Assembly (NCBI RefSeq): GCF_000425105.1
Contig: NZ_AULD01000005.1
Span: 124,001 to 188,000, forward strand
DNA length: 64,000 nt
Direction: 5' to 3'
Origin: Agrococcus lahaulensis DSM 17612
Lineage (GTDB): Bacteria > Actinomycetota > Actinomycetes > Actinomycetales > Microbacteriaceae
Positions 51,799-62,345 of the stretch are shown here, piece by piece (position 1 is the stretch's first letter; each line of letters opens with the position of its first letter). The notes below the pieces were generated by a model. The model saw nothing but the letters and a program-made list of their open reading frames with translations. It did no database searches and had not been told where the DNA came from. The position numbers and the translations under genes are program-made.

Positions 51799-53289
51799 GT
51801 GACGTCGCACGGCATCACCAACGCCAAGCTGCAGGAACCGGTCGAGGTCGGCAGCCACGCGACGGCCACGGCTCCCGTCTTCGAGTCGCTGTCGGTGCTC
51901 GACATGTTCAAGATCGGCATCGGGCCCTCCTCCTCGCACACGATCGGTCCCATGCGGGCCGCGCTCGACTTCGTCGCGCAAGCGGATGCCTCGGGCCGGT
52001 TCGACGAGATCGTGCGGCTGCGCGTCGACCTGCTGGGCTCGCTCGGCGCGACCGGCTCGGGGCACGGCACCGACACCGCGATCATGCTCGGCCTCGCCGG
52101 GCTCGCACCCGACACGGTCGAGACGCCGCAGATCGCGGCGACGCTCGACGAGATCCGCTCGAGCGGCGAGCTGCTGCTCGGCGGGCGCCTCGCCGTCCCG
52201 TTCGACGAGTCGAAGGTCTTCGTCTTCCGGCCGCTCACGGTGCGCCGCGAGCACCCGAACGCCCTCCGCATCACGGCCTACGACGCATCCGACGCCACGA
52301 TCGCGACCGCCGGGTACTACTCGATCGGCGGCGGCTTCGTCATGCGGCACGACGAGGGCGACGTGCTCTCGCCGGTGCCGGCGCCCGCGACGCAGCACCG
52401 CCCGGTGCCCTACCCCTTCAGCTACGGCGACCAGCTCGTCGAGCTCTGCGAGCGCACGGGGCTCTCGGTGCACGAGCTCATGCTCGCGAACGAGGAGGCG
52501 TGGCGGCCGCGCGAGGAGACGATCGCGCAGCTCGAGCGCATCTGGCAGGTCATGCAGGAGTGCGTCGCGCACGGCATCGAGACCGACGGCATCCTGCCGG
52601 GCGGGCTCGACGTCAAGCGCCGCGCGCGCGACTGGCACGCGAAGCTGCTCGAGCGCGACGCCGCCCCGAAGTCGGGTCGGCCCGACCTGCTCGAGGGCAT
52701 GGAGTGGGTCAACCTCTACGCGCTCGCGGTCAACGAGGAGAACGCGGCGGGGGCGCGCGTGGTGACGGCGCCGACGAACGGCGCTGCCGGCATCATCCCC
52801 GCGGTCATGCACTACGCCGACCGGTTCGCGGACTGCGTCGACGACGAGGTCTCGTGGCAGGTGCGGTTCCTGCTCGTCGCGGGCGCGATCGGCACCATCA
52901 TCAAGTCGAACGCCTCCATCTCGGGCGCCGAGGTCGGCTGCCAGGGCGAGGTCGGGTCGGCGTGCGCGATGGCGGCGGCCGGCTTCGCCGCGGTGCTCGG
53001 CGCGACGCCCGCGCAGATCGAGAACGCCGCCGAGATCGGCATCGAGCACAACCTCGGCCTCACGTGCGACCCGATCAAGGGGCTCGTGCAGATCCCGTGC
53101 ATCGAGCGCAACGCGATGGCGAGCGTCAAGGCGATCAACGCGGCCCGCATGGCGAAGCAGGGCGACGGCACGCACTACGTGAGCCTCGACACCGCGGTCG
53201 AGACGATGCGCCGCACGGGCGCCGACATGAGCGACAAGTACAAGGAGACCGCGCTGGGCGGCCTCGCGGTGGCCTTCATCGAGTGCTGA
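51799..53289 (+). CDS. sdaA: L-serine ammonia-lyase (iron-sulfur)
   Basis: 496-residue single-chain enzyme converting serine to pyruvate and ammonia. The beta domain starts [24 protein letters not shown]. The alpha domain has [32 protein letters not shown]-like and [19 protein letters not shown], whose cysteines bind the 4Fe-4S cluster. GTG start at 51799, with AAGGAG upstream. It is monocistronic, with a terminator following. Confidence 0.94.
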   Translation: MTSHGITNAKLQEPVEVGSHATATAPVFESLSVLDMFKIGIGPSSSHTIGPMRAALDFVAQADASGRFDEIVRLRVDLLGSLGATGSGHGTDTAIMLGLAGLAPDTVETPQIAATLDEIRSSGELLLGGRLAVPFDESKVFVFRPLTVRREHPNALRITAYDASDATIATAGYYSIGGGFVMRHDEGDVLSPVPAPATQHRPVPYPFSYGDQLVELCERTGLSVHELMLANEEAWRPREETIAQLERIWQVMQECVAHGIETDGILPGGLDVKRRARDWHAKLLERDAAPKSGRPDLLEGMEWVNLYALAVNEENAAGARVVTAPTNGAAGIIPAVMHYADRFADCVDDEVSWQVRFLLVAGAIGTIIKSNASISGAEVGCQGEVGSACAMAAAGFAAVLGATPAQIENAAEIGIEHNLGLTCDPIKGLVQIPCIERNAMASVKAINAARMAKQGDGTHYVSLDTAVETMRRTGADMSDKYKETALGGLAVAFIEC

Positions 53290-53314
53290 GCGCCTGAGCG
53301 CCGCACCGACGCGA

Positions 53315-53341
53315 AGGGAGTCCGCCGGCGGCGGACCCCCT
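53315..53341 (+). terminator. Terminator after sdaA
   Basis: GTCCGCC at 53320-53326 pairs with GGCGGAC at 53330-53336 (GGC loop), with outer AGGG/CCCT pairing to 53315 and 53341, 26 bases past the stop. It may also serve the convergent DUF4190-type gene. Confidence 0.6.
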
Positions 53342-53358
53342 CGCTCGTGCGCTGCGGC

Positions 53359-53802
53359 TCAGTAGCCGTACTGCGACGCGAAGATCGCGGCGAAGAAGAC
53401 GGTGATCGCGACGGGCCAGAAGATGAAGGCCCAGATGAAGCCGAGGATCGACGTCACGAGGCCCCAGATCGCCATCGTCTTGCCCGCGGGCTCCTTCGCG
53501 AGGCCGATGCCCGAGAGGATGCCGCCCGCGATCGCGTTGACGAACAGCGGGATGACGATGCTCGAGATGCCGAGGATGAGGCCCCAGACCGAGAGCTTGC
53601 GCTCGGTCGACGCCGGCGCGGCGTAGGCGCCGTAGGAGGGCACCGCACCGTAGGCCTGCCCCGCGTCGTAGGCGTGCCCAGCGTCGTAGGCCTGGCCCGC
53701 GTCGTAGGCCTGGTAGCCATTCGTCGCGGCCGGCTGGTAGCCGCCCTCGCTCGCGGGCTCGTAGCTCGGCTGGGCGGGCTGCTCGGGGGGCGTGTAGGTC
53801 AT
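53359..53802 (-). CDS. DUF4190-like two-helix membrane protein with Tyr/Ala/Gly repeats
   Basis: 147-residue protein. The N-terminal about 65 residues are Pro/Gln/Tyr-rich with repeated AYDAGQ/AYDAGH units. Two membrane segments follow (VWGLILGISSIVIPLFVNAIAGGILSGIG and LVTSILGFIWAFIFWPVAITVFFAAIF), with LAKEPAGKTMAIWG between, the DUF4190 signature. Function unknown; similar to its neighbour at 53874. Confidence 0.82.
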   Translation of the reverse strand: MTYTPPEQPAQPSYEPASEGGYQPAATNGYQAYDAGQAYDAGHAYDAGQAYGAVPSYGAYAAPASTERKLSVWGLILGISSIVIPLFVNAIAGGILSGIGLAKEPAGKTMAIWGLVTSILGFIWAFIFWPVAITVFFAAIFASQYGY

Positions 53803-53873
53803 GCGGAGGTCCTCGTGCTCGGTGGGCGTGCGGGCGAGCGCGTGGCTCGACCCACCAGCCTAGGGGCCGTCCG

Positions 53874-54479
53874 TCAGGGTGAGGCGCTCATCCCCATGAA
53901 GAGCACGCCGAGCACGCCGAGCAGCGGCAGCACGTAGACCAGCAGCACCCACAGCAGGCCGACGCCCGAGGTGATGAGGCCCGTGACCGCCATCGCTCGA
54001 CCGGCGGGCTCGCGCCGCAGGGCGATGAAGCCGAAGACGAGTCCGATGATGGGCACGACGACGAGCGCCCAGGCGAAGACCGCCGACGTGATGCCGAGCA
54101 CCATCGCGGTGATCGAGAGCCCCCGCTGCGGCACTTGCGCATTCGGGTACACCGGGGCGCGGTAGACGGGCACGCCGTAGGGGGTGTAGCTCGTGACCTG
54201 CGCGGCGGCGGGGTGGATGAGCTGCGCGTCGCCGTCGTGGTGGAGCGGTGTCGAGTAGCGCTGCGCGACGTTCGGCGGGATGTACGCGGGTGGCTTGCGC
54301 ATGGGATCCGACTGCCTCATCCTGGGCACCGCGGGCGAGCCCATGTCTGGTTGCGGCGCCGCGTCCCAGCGTCGGTCCTCGACGGGTCCGGGCGGCGACT
54401 GCTCCGACGTGAGCGGGCCGTCCTGCCAGGCGTACGGCGTCTCCTGCCGGGGCTGGAGCCGGTCGAACTCTTCGGACAC
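53874..54479 (-). CDS. DUF4190-like membrane protein
   Basis: 201-residue protein with a Pro-rich soluble N-terminus of about 125 residues and a two-helix C-terminal domain (ITAMVLGITSAVFAWALVVVPIIGLVFGFIALRREPAGRAMAVTG). It has the same architecture as the 53359 gene and is probably a paralogue. GTG 54479 has GGGAGGTGG upstream. Unknown function. Confidence 0.78.
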   Translation of the reverse strand: MSEEFDRLQPRQETPYAWQDGPLTSEQSPPGPVEDRRWDAAPQPDMGSPAVPRMRQSDPMRKPPAYIPPNVAQRYSTPLHHDGDAQLIHPAAAQVTSYTPYGVPVYRAPVYPNAQVPQRGLSITAMVLGITSAVFAWALVVVPIIGLVFGFIALRREPAGRAMAVTGLITSGVGLLWVLLVYVLPLLGVLGVLFMGMSASP

Positions 54480-54592
54480 GACGCCACCTCCCCTGGTTCC
54501 GAGCACGCTGATCCGTCGATTCCGGAAGACGCTACGCGCCGTGGCTCAAGATCGGCTGGACGCGGCATGCGGAGCGCATCCGCATCGGAAGG

Positions 54593-55681
54593 TCAGCGGA
54601 AGGCGCCAGCGAGCCGCACGGCGCCGCCGTCGACGCCCTTCGCGCCCTGCACCCAGTCGGCGAGCGCGGCCGGCGCCTGCTCGACGCGGCCGACGACCGC
54701 CGCGGGGATGCCGACCTCGCCGCTCGCCGCCACGACGCGCTCGGCGTCGGCCGCGTCGACGACGACGAGCATCCCGAGCCCGAGGTTCCACGTGCCCTCC
54801 GCGTCCTCGAGCGCGAAGCCGCCGAGACCGGCGAGCGCGCCGAAGACGGCGGGCACCTCCCACGCGGCGCGGTCGACCTCGACCGCGAGCCCGCGGGGCA
54901 GCACCCGGGCGAGGTTCGCGGCGATGCCGCCGCCGGTGACGTGCGAGATCGCGCGGATGCCGATCCCCCGCTCGAGCATGCCGAGGAGCGGGAGGGTGTA
55001 GAGGCGGGTCGGCTCGAGCAGCGCCTCAGCCGCGACGCCGCCGAGCTCGTCGACCCGGTCGGTCAGCGCGAGGCCGCGCTCGGCGAGCACGTGCCGCACG
55101 AGGCTGAAGCCGTTCGAGTGCAGCCCCGACGAGGCCATGCCGACCACGACGTCGCCCTCGCCGACGCGCTCGGCGCCCAGCACCGCATCCGCCTCGACGA
55201 TGCCCACCGCGGCGCCCGCGATGTCGTAGTCGTCGGGCTCCATCACGCCCGGGTGCTCGGCCGTCTCGCCGCCGACGAGCGCGGTGCCGGTCGCCTCGCA
55301 CGCCTCGGCGATGCCGCGCACGATGTCGGCGATGCGCTCGGGCACCACCCGGCCGCACGCGATGTAGTCGGTCATGAACAGCGGCTTCGCGCCGACCACG
55401 ACGATGTCGTCGACGACCATGCCGACGAGGTCCTGGCCGATCGTGTCGTGCTTGTCGATCGCCTGCGCGAGCGCGAGCTTCGTGCCGACGCCGTCGGTCG
55501 AGGTCGCGAGCAGCGGCTTGGCGAAGGAGCCGGCCGCCGAGAGGTCGAAGAGGCCGGCGAAGCCGCCGACGCCGCCCAGGACGCCCGCGCCGTGCGTGCG
55601 CGCGACGGCGGCCTTCATGAGCTCGACCGCGCGGTCGCCCGCCTCGGTGTCGACGCCGGCGGACGCATACGGATCGGTCAT
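54593..55681 (-). CDS. purM: Phosphoribosylformylglycinamidine cyclo-ligase
   Basis: 362-residue ATP-dependent AIR synthetase of purine synthesis. [44 protein letters not shown] and [13 protein letters not shown] are all present, and [16 protein letters not shown] lies in the C-terminal half. ATG 55681. It lies apart from purF (59139) and is divergent from tdh. Confidence 0.95.
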   Translation of the reverse strand: MTDPYASAGVDTEAGDRAVELMKAAVARTHGAGVLGGVGGFAGLFDLSAAGSFAKPLLATSTDGVGTKLALAQAIDKHDTIGQDLVGMVVDDIVVVGAKPLFMTDYIACGRVVPERIADIVRGIAEACEATGTALVGGETAEHPGVMEPDDYDIAGAAVGIVEADAVLGAERVGEGDVVVGMASSGLHSNGFSLVRHVLAERGLALTDRVDELGGVAAEALLEPTRLYTLPLLGMLERGIGIRAISHVTGGGIAANLARVLPRGLAVEVDRAAWEVPAVFGALAGLGGFALEDAEGTWNLGLGMLVVVDAADAERVVAASGEVGIPAAVVGRVEQAPAALADWVQGAKGVDGGAVRLAGAFR

Positions 55682-55782
55682 GCTCTCAGGGTACTTGCCG
55701 CCTGCGGCGCGACCCGGTCCCGCCCGCGTCCCCGGATGGCAGGATGGGCGGCGGCACACCCACCACGTCGACGGAGACACCC

Positions 55783-56838
55783 ATGCGCGCACTCGTGACC
55801 CGAGGCAGGCCGGGGCTCGAGCTCACCGAGCTGCCCGAGCCCGAGACACCACCCGGCCACGTGAAGGTGCGCGTGCTGCGCGCCGGCATCTGCGGCACCG
55901 ATCTGCACATCGACTCGTGGGATGCGTGGGCGCAGTCGGCTGTGACGCCCGGCCTGTCCGTCGGGCACGAGTTCTGCGGCGAGATCGTCGAGGTGGGCGA
56001 GGGCGTGACGGACTTCGCCGTCGGGCAGCTCATGAGCGGCGAGGGGCACGTCGTGTGCGGCCACTGCCGCAACTGCCGCGCCGGCCGCCGGCACCTGTGC
56101 ATCCGCACCTCCAACCTCGGCGTGCAGCGCGACGGCTGCTTCGCCGAGCAGGTCGTCCTGCCCGCGTCGAACGTGTGGGTGCACCCGGGGCTCACCGCCG
56201 CGACCGCGACCGCCGACCAGCTCGACGTCTTCGGCATCTACGACCCGTTCGGCAACGCCGTGCACACGGCGCTGAAGTTCCCGGTGGTCGGCGAGGACGT
56301 GCTCGTCACCGGCGCGGGCCCGATCGGGCTCATGGCGGCGATGGTCGCCCGGCACGCGGGCGCTCGCCACATCGTCATCACCGACATCGCGGAGCCGCGG
56401 CTCGAGCTCGCCCGCTCGCTCGGCTTCCGCGCCCTCAACCCGCGCGAGGCGTCGATCGCCGCCGTGCAGCGCGAGCTCGGCATGCAGGAGGGCTTCGACG
56501 TCGCGCTCGAGATGTCGGGCTCGCCGACCGCGCTCGTCGGCATCATCGAGAACCTCAACTTCGGCGGCCGCATCGCGATGCTCGGCTTGCCGGCCCAGCC
56601 GATCGAGGTCGACTTCGCGAAGGTCGTCTCGCACATGCTCACGATCCAGGGCATCTACGGCCGCGAGATGTTCGAGACCTGGTATGCGATGGCCGCGATG
56701 TCGCAGACCGGCCTCGACGTCTCCCCCGTCATCACCGACCGCTTCGCCTTCGCCGACTGGGAGGCCGCGTTCGAGCGCGCGCGATCCGGCGGCGCTGGCA
56801 AGGTCATCCTCGACTTCACCGATCCACAGGGAGCGTGA
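55783..56838 (+). CDS. tdh: L-threonine 3-dehydrogenase
   Basis: 351-residue zinc-dependent medium-chain dehydrogenase oxidising threonine to 2-amino-3-ketobutyrate. The catalytic zinc Cys37 is in GICGTD, and GHEFCGE and the structural zinc cysteines [18 protein letters not shown] follow. The NAD site is [11 protein letters not shown]. Next is kbl, the partner enzyme, with a 3-base gap. ATG 55783 is chosen because an upstream in-frame ATG adds only a non-conserved tail. Confidence 0.93.
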   Translation: MRALVTRGRPGLELTELPEPETPPGHVKVRVLRAGICGTDLHIDSWDAWAQSAVTPGLSVGHEFCGEIVEVGEGVTDFAVGQLMSGEGHVVCGHCRNCRAGRRHLCIRTSNLGVQRDGCFAEQVVLPASNVWVHPGLTAATATADQLDVFGIYDPFGNAVHTALKFPVVGEDVLVTGAGPIGLMAAMVARHAGARHIVITDIAEPRLELARSLGFRALNPREASIAAVQRELGMQEGFDVALEMSGSPTALVGIIENLNFGGRIAMLGLPAQPIEVDFAKVVSHMLTIQGIYGREMFETWYAMAAMSQTGLDVSPVITDRFAFADWEAAFERARSGGAGKVILDFTDPQGA

Positions 56839-56841
56839 CCC

Positions 56842-58020
56842 GTGTACTCCATCCGTGCATCCATCGCCGACGAGCTCGCCGAGATCGAGGCCGCGGGCCT
56901 CACGAAGCGCGAGCGCGCGATCGCGTCGCCGCAAGCGGCGAGCGTCGTGGCGAACGGCGCCGAGGTGCTGAACTTCTGCTCCAACAACTACCTCGGGCTC
57001 GCCGACGACCCGCGCATCGTCGAGGCGGCGAAGGCCGCGCTCGACGAGTGGGGGTTCGGGATGGCCTCGGTGCGGTTCATCTGCGGCACCCAGACCCAGC
57101 ACCTCGAGCTCGAGTCGCGGCTCGCGTCGTTCCTCGGGCAAGAGGCGTGCATCCTCTACTCGTCGTGCTTCGACGCCAATGGCGGCCTGTTCGAGACGCT
57201 GCTGGGCGCCGACGACGCGGTGATCTCGGACGCTCTCAACCACGCGTCGATCATCGACGGCATCCGCCTCTCGAAGGCGAAGCGCTACCGCTACGCCAAC
57301 CGCGACATGGCCGAGCTCGAGGCGCACCTGCAGGACGCGCAGGGCGCGCGCCGCCGCCTCATCGTCACCGACGGCGTCTTCTCGATGGACGGCTACCTCG
57401 CGCCGCTCGAGGCGATCTGCGATCTCGCCGAGCGCTACGACGCGATGGTGATGGTCGACGACTCGCACGCGGTCGGCTTCACCGGCGCGACGGGCGCGGG
57501 CACGCCAGAGCTCGCCGGGGTGCAGCGCCGCGTCGACATCATCTCCGGCACGCTCGGCAAGGCGCTCGGCGGCGCCTCCGGTGGCTACATCGCGGCCCGC
57601 GCCGAGATCGTCGACCTGCTGCGGCAGCGCTCGCGCCCGTACCTGTTCTCGAACGCGCTCGCACCGTCGGTCGTCGCCGGCTCGCTCAAGGCGCTCGACC
57701 TCGTCGAGGGCGCCGGCGAGCTGCGCGAGCAGCTGCGGCGCAACACCGAGCGGTTCCGCGCCGGCATGGAGGAGGCGGGCTTCGAGCTGCTGCCGGGCGA
57801 GCACCCGATCACCGCGGTCATGTTCCACGACGCCCGGCTCGCGGCCGAGATGGCGGATGCGATGCTCGAGGAGGGCGTGTACGTCACCGCCTTCTCGTTC
57901 CCCGTCGTGCCCCGCGGTGAGGCGCGGATCCGGGTGCAGCTCTCCGCCGCCCACTCCGACGCCGACGTCGACCGCGCGGTCGCGGCGTTCGCCGCGGCGC
58001 GCGAGCGCGTCGCCGCCTGA
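56842..58020 (+). CDS. kbl: Glycine C-acetyltransferase (2-amino-3-ketobutyrate CoA ligase)
   Basis: 392-residue PLP-dependent enzyme splitting aminoketobutyrate with CoA into glycine and acetyl-CoA. [14 protein letters not shown], the glycine-rich [13 protein letters not shown] and [14 protein letters not shown] are visible, and the PLP lysine is in [19 protein letters not shown] 56842 starts 3 bases after tdh; the two make one operon for threonine catabolism. Confidence 0.95.
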   Translation: MYSIRASIADELAEIEAAGLTKRERAIASPQAASVVANGAEVLNFCSNNYLGLADDPRIVEAAKAALDEWGFGMASVRFICGTQTQHLELESRLASFLGQEACILYSSCFDANGGLFETLLGADDAVISDALNHASIIDGIRLSKAKRYRYANRDMAELEAHLQDAQGARRRLIVTDGVFSMDGYLAPLEAICDLAERYDAMVMVDDSHAVGFTGATGAGTPELAGVQRRVDIISGTLGKALGGASGGYIAARAEIVDLLRQRSRPYLFSNALAPSVVAGSLKALDLVEGAGELREQLRRNTERFRAGMEEAGFELLPGEHPITAVMFHDARLAAEMADAMLEEGVYVTAFSFPVVPRGEARIRVQLSAAHSDADVDRAVAAFAAARERVAA

Positions 58021-58046
58021 CCCCCGCCACTGCCCCTGCCGCGCAA

Positions 58047-58138
58047 GCACAACGCAAGCCCCGCGCGGCAGTTGCGCGGCCTCCACGCAGCAGCAAGCCC
58101 GCGGGCCGCACATCGCGGCTCGCGGGCTTGCGTTGTGC
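58047..58138. repeat. Long palindrome family B, copy 2
   Basis: GCACAACGCAAGCC at 58047-58060 (continuing CCGCG) and GCGGGCTTGCGTTGTGC at 58122-58138 are inverted arms. A nested pair GCAAGCCCGCG at 58093-58103 and CGCGGGCTTGC at 58121-58131 competes for the right arm. It occupies the gap between convergent kbl and the SDR gene and matches the copy at 30281-30372. Confidence 0.78.
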
Positions 58139-58149
58139 TCGCGGTCGGG

Positions 58150-59010
58150 TCAGAAGACCGGCTTGCCGCCCGTCACGCCGAGCACCGTGCCCGAGACGTA
58201 GCTCGCCTCGTCGCTCGCGAGGTAGACGAACGCGGTCGCGACCTCGATCGGCTGGCCCGGGCGGCCGAGCGGCGCGTTCATGCCGAAGTCGGCGACCGAG
58301 GGCTTGGTCGACGGCTGCAGCGGCGTCCAGATCGGGCCGGGCGCGACGGCGTTCACGCGGATGCCCTTCTCACCGAGCTGCGTGGCGAGGTTGACCGTGA
58401 AGTTGTTGATCGCCGCCTTCGTCGACGCGTAGTCGAGCAGCGTGTCGGAGGGGTCGACCGCCTGGATCGACGAGCAGTTGATGATGCTCGCGCCCGGCTG
58501 CAGGTGCGGCAGCAGCGCCTTCGTGAGGTTGAACATCGCGAAGATGTTCGTCTCGTACGTCTGCCGCAGCTGCTCGTCGGTGATGTCGAGCAGCGACTCC
58601 TGCGCCATCTGGTAGCCCGCGTTGTTGACGAGGATGTCGACGCCGCCGAGCTCCGCGAGCGCGCGCTCCGCGAGCTCGATGTTCGCCTGCTCGGTGCGCT
58701 GATCGGTCGCGATCAGCACCGCCTTGCGACCGGCGGCCTCGATCTGGCGCCCGGTCTCCTCCGCGTCCTCCTGCTCCTGCGGGAGGTAGGCGATCGCGAC
58801 GTCGGCGCCCTCCTTCGCGAAGGCGATCGCGGTGGCGCGGCCGATGCCGGAGTCGCCGCCGGTGACGAGGGCGCGCTTGCCCTCGAGCCGGCCGCGGCCG
58901 ACGTAGCTCGTCTCGCCGTGGTCGGGCACGGGCTGGAGCGTGTCCGTCCAGCCGGGCCACTCCTGGGTCTGCTCTGGCAGGTTCTTGATGGATTCGGTGT
59001 CGAAGCTCAT
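58150..59010 (-). CDS. SDR family oxidoreductase
   Basis: 286-residue short-chain dehydrogenase with an N-terminal extension of about 45 residues (MSFDTESIKNLPEQTQEWPGW) typical of the YghA/GS39-type glucose-dehydrogenase-like subgroup. TGGDSGIGRA (NADP site), NNAGYQ, the catalytic Ser of NCSSIQA and the YASTK motif are intact, so it should be active. Substrate unknown; such genes are often stress-induced. ATG 59010 is preferred over one 9 bases upstream. Confidence 0.9.
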   Translation of the reverse strand: MSFDTESIKNLPEQTQEWPGWTDTLQPVPDHGETSYVGRGRLEGKRALVTGGDSGIGRATAIAFAKEGADVAIAYLPQEQEDAEETGRQIEAAGRKAVLIATDQRTEQANIELAERALAELGGVDILVNNAGYQMAQESLLDITDEQLRQTYETNIFAMFNLTKALLPHLQPGASIINCSSIQAVDPSDTLLDYASTKAAINNFTVNLATQLGEKGIRVNAVAPGPIWTPLQPSTKPSVADFGMNAPLGRPGQPIEVATAFVYLASDEASYVSGTVLGVTGGKPVF

Positions 59011-59138
59011 GTCCCCCACTGTGCCGCCGCAATCTGGACGCCGCTTGGGTGCGCGCCGAGCGCATCCGCCCGATCCCGAGCCGGCTCGGCGTGCTCGCTA
59101 GGCTTGGGTGTCAATCCCGCGACAGAAGGAGCTCGCCT

Positions 59139-60596
59139 GTGTGCGGCATCGTCGGCATCGTCTCCGACTCGAGCGTCAACCAGCAGGTGTACGACGCTCT
59201 CGCGCTCCTCCAGCACCGCGGGCAGGACTCGACGGGCATCGCGACCGCCGAGGGTCGCTCGATCCACCTGAAGAAGGCCAAGGGCCAGGTGCGCGAGGCC
59301 TTCCGCACCCGGGACATGCGATCGCTGCTCGGCGACTACGGCCTCGGCCACGTGCGCTACGCCACGCGCGGCGAGGCGGCGAACGAGCTCGAGGCGCAGC
59401 CGTTCTACGTCAACGCGCCCTACGGCATCGTGCTCGTGCACAACGGCAACCTCACGAACTCCCGCGAGCTCGAGCGCGAGCTCGCGACCGTCGACCACCG
59501 GCACGTCAACACCGGCAGCGACACCGAGATGCTCGTGAACGTGCTCGGCAGCGAGCTGCAGTCCCTCGTCGGCGGCGGCGAGCTCGACGCCGACCGGCTC
59601 TTCACCGCCGTGCGCCGCACGCACGAGCGCATCCAGGGCTCCTACGGCGTCATCGCGCTCATCGCCGGGCACGGGCTGCTCGCCTTCCGCGACCCCTTCG
59701 GCATCCGGCCGCTCGTGCTCGGCCGCCGCACGAGCGAGCAAGGCCGCAACGAGTGGATGGTCGCGAGCGAATCGGTCGCGCTCACGGGCTCGGGCTTCCA
59801 GGTCGAGCGCGACGTCGCGCCCGGGGAGGCGATCTTCATCACGCCCGACGGCGAGCTCGCCTCGGCGATGACGCACGACTCGCCGGTGCTGCTGCCGTGC
59901 GCGTTCGAGTACGTCTACCTCGCCCGCCCCGACTCCGTGATGAACGGCGTCAACGTGTACGAGTCGCGGCTGCGCATGGGCGAGCGCCTCGCCGACACGA
60001 TCGCGCGGTACACGCCCTCCGGCGCGATCGACGTCGTCATGCCCATCCCCGACTCGTCGCGCCCCGCCGCGATGGAGGTCGCCCGCCGGCTCGGCATCGA
60101 GTACCGCGAGGGCTTCTACAAGAACCGCTACGTCGGCCGCACCTTCATCATGCCGGGCCAGCAGGAGCGCAAGAAGTCGGTCAAGCAGAAGCTCAACGTG
60201 CTAGAGAGCGAGTTCCGCGGCAAGAACGTGCTCGTCGTCGACGACTCGATCGTGCGCGGCACGACGAGCCGCGAGATCGTCGAGATGATGCGCTCGGTCG
60301 GCACGAACACCGTCACCTTCACCTCCGCGGCGCCGCCCGTGCGCTACCCGCACGTGTACGGCATCAACATGCCCTCGCGCGGCGAGCTCATCGCCTCGGG
60401 CCGCTCGATCCCGCAGGTCAACGAGGCGCTCGGCAGCGACTTCCTCGTCTACCAGGAGGTCGACGACCTGCAGCGCGCGATCCTCGACGGCTCCGGCATC
60501 GAGGGGCTCGAGATGTCGTGCTTCACGGGCGACTACGTCACCGGCTCCGTGACCGACGAGTACCTCCGCTGGGTGGAGCAGACGCAGCTCAGCTGA
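59139..60596 (+). CDS. purF: Amidophosphoribosyltransferase
   Basis: 485-residue enzyme of the first committed purine step. GTG start makes Cys2 (CGIVGIV) the N-terminal nucleophile after Met removal; there is no propeptide. The glutaminase part has LLQHRGQDSTGIA and LGHVRYAT, and the PRPP site is VLVVDDSIVRGTTSREIV. Cysteine CFTGDY may join an iron-sulfur cluster. Its last 8 bases overlap the convergent membrane-protein gene. Confidence 0.95.
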   Translation: MCGIVGIVSDSSVNQQVYDALALLQHRGQDSTGIATAEGRSIHLKKAKGQVREAFRTRDMRSLLGDYGLGHVRYATRGEAANELEAQPFYVNAPYGIVLVHNGNLTNSRELERELATVDHRHVNTGSDTEMLVNVLGSELQSLVGGGELDADRLFTAVRRTHERIQGSYGVIALIAGHGLLAFRDPFGIRPLVLGRRTSEQGRNEWMVASESVALTGSGFQVERDVAPGEAIFITPDGELASAMTHDSPVLLPCAFEYVYLARPDSVMNGVNVYESRLRMGERLADTIARYTPSGAIDVVMPIPDSSRPAAMEVARRLGIEYREGFYKNRYVGRTFIMPGQQERKKSVKQKLNVLESEFRGKNVLVVDDSIVRGTTSREIVEMMRSVGTNTVTFTSAAPPVRYPHVYGINMPSRGELIASGRSIPQVNEALGSDFLVYQEVDDLQRAILDGSGIEGLEMSCFTGDYVTGSVTDEYLRWVEQTQLS

Positions 60597-61746
60597 GCGG
60601 CTTCCCGGCGGCGCTGCGCTCCGGCACCCAGGCGCCGAGGCTCGCGACGAGGCACGCGATCGCGGCGCCCAGCACGACGTCCGGCACGGGCACCGCGCCG
60701 AGCAGGAGCGCGGCGATGCCTGCGCCGACCGCCGCGGCGAGCGCGAGCAGCGCGGGCGTCGCGGGCGCGAGGCGCACGTGCGCACGGCGCGCGAGCTCGG
60801 CGAGGGCGACGGATGCGGCGAGCGCGATCCCGAGGAGCGTCGCGGCCGCGAGGTCGAGGGCTCCGGGCCGCGCGATGGGCGCGGCGAGCGCCGCGACGCC
60901 TCCGAGGGTCGCGACGACGGCCGCGGCGCGGGTGCGGAGGAGCCGCTCCGCGAGCCGCGCGAGCGGCGGGCCGAGGAGGCCGCCGAGCGCGAGCGTGAGG
61001 GCGATCGGCGCGGCCGGCTGCGGGTCGTCGGCGCCGATCGCCGACAGCGCGGGCCGCAGCGCCGCGATCGCGCCGGAGCCCGCCGCCGCGAGCAGTGCGA
61101 GCGCGAGCACGCGAGCGGCGAGGGGCCGCGCCGCGGACGGCGGGGCAGCGGCGCCGGCCGGCACGGGCGCCCCGTGCGAGGGTGCCGCGTCGCTCGAGGC
61201 GTCGTGCCGAGCGCTCACTCGCGCTCCGAGCGCGAGCAGCTGCGCCCCGGCGGCGACGAGGAGCACCGCGGGCGCATCGAGCGTCGGCACGAGCGGCACG
61301 GCCGCCGCGAGGGCCGTGCCGGCAGCGGCGGCGAGCAGGGTCGGCGCGGGGCGCACGGCGGGTGCGAGCAACGCATCGCGCTCCGCTCCGGCGATCGCGG
61401 AGGCGAGCTGCAGTCCGGCCGCGAGGCCGAGCAGCGGCGCGAGGGCCGGGCCGATCCCGACGTAAAGCAGCAGGAGCGTCGCGGTCGTCGTGAGCACGAC
61501 GAGCGCGAGCGCGGCCGCGATCATCGCAAGAGCGCGGGAGGCGCCCTCGGCCGTCGTGGCGCGTGCCAGGAGCGGCGCCGCGAGCAGCCCGAGCGCCGCG
61601 CCGGCGAGGGCGGCGGCGGCGCCGAGCGCGAGCGCGCGGGGCGATCCCTCGGCGAGCGCGACGACCGCGAGTGCCGCGAAGCCGGCGCCGAAGCCGATCC
61701 AGGCGAGCGCGTGCGCGATCGCGCTCCGCGTGCGCCCGGTAAGCAT
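60589..61746 (-). CDS. Polytopic membrane protein, MFS-like, unknown function
   Basis: 385-residue protein with about 11-12 hydrophobic Ala/Leu/Gly-rich segments and a central linker (VSARHDASSDAAPSHGAPV, about 195-215). The overall plan of two six-helix halves is MFS-like, but no MFS signature is clear. ATG 61746 overlaps by one base the stop of the preceding gene; its stop overlaps that of purF by 8 bases, in tail-to-tail orientation. Confidence 0.7.
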   Translation of the reverse strand: MLTGRTRSAIAHALAWIGFGAGFAALAVVALAEGSPRALALGAAAALAGAALGLLAAPLLARATTAEGASRALAMIAAALALVVLTTTATLLLLYVGIGPALAPLLGLAAGLQLASAIAGAERDALLAPAVRPAPTLLAAAAGTALAAAVPLVPTLDAPAVLLVAAGAQLLALGARVSARHDASSDAAPSHGAPVPAGAAAPPSAARPLAARVLALALLAAAGSGAIAALRPALSAIGADDPQPAAPIALTLALGGLLGPPLARLAERLLRTRAAAVVATLGGVAALAAPIARPGALDLAAATLLGIALAASVALAELARRAHVRLAPATPALLALAAAVGAGIAALLLGAVPVPDVVLGAAIACLVASLGAWVPERSAAGKPLS

Positions 61747-62237
61747 CAGGCCCGGCCGGGGCGGTCGTCCTCGCCGCGCTCGTCCTCGACGGCACCGGGC
61801 ACCGCGGGGCCGGCGGTGCCCGTCTCGGCGCCGCCCAGCCGCTCGAAGCGCGCCTCGAGGGCGTCGTCGTCGGCCGACGGCAGCGCATCCGGCCGCCGCA
61901 CCTCCGTGCGCTCGGCGACCGTCGCGGTCGTGCGCTTCGAGAGGGCGCGGTCGACGATGACCGCGACGAGCGCGCCGAGCCCGCCGCCGACCACGAAGCC
62001 GGCGACGATCATGAGCCCGATGACGGGCGTCGTGTCGAGCGGGACGCCGTTCTCGTTGACCGCTTGCGGCATCGACGAGGAGATGAGCCACGCGGCGACG
62101 GCGCCGACGAGCGCACCGAGCGCCGCGAAGGCGCCGTACTTCGGAGAGCGCCGCACCGTCACGTCGAACTGCTCGGTCGTGCCTGCCGGGTCGCCGGTGG
62201 CGTCGCCCTGGGGCGTCCGATCGTGCGTCGCGTCCAT
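61746..62237 (-). CDS. Two-helix membrane protein, unknown function
   Basis: 163-residue protein: a soluble Asp/Thr/Gly-rich start, two membrane segments (GAFAALGALVGAVAAWLIS and TPVIGLMIVAGFVVGGGLGALVAVIVD) and a charged tail (EDERGEDDRPGRA). ATG 62237 is chosen; an ATG at 62249 is in frame. It is coupled to the 60589 gene by TGATG, so the two likely form an operon. Confidence 0.72.
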   Translation of the reverse strand: MDATHDRTPQGDATGDPAGTTEQFDVTVRRSPKYGAFAALGALVGAVAAWLISSSMPQAVNENGVPLDTTPVIGLMIVAGFVVGGGLGALVAVIVDRALSKRTTATVAERTEVRRPDALPSADDDALEARFERLGGAETGTAGPAVPGAVEDERGEDDRPGRA

Positions 62238-62345
62238 GGCATCCAGCATCCCACGCGACGCGCCGCGCACCGCACGAGTACGGTGCGAGAGGGACCGGCG
62301 GGCGGCGAGCGCGCTCGCGCGCCCCGCGACGACAGGAGCCGACGA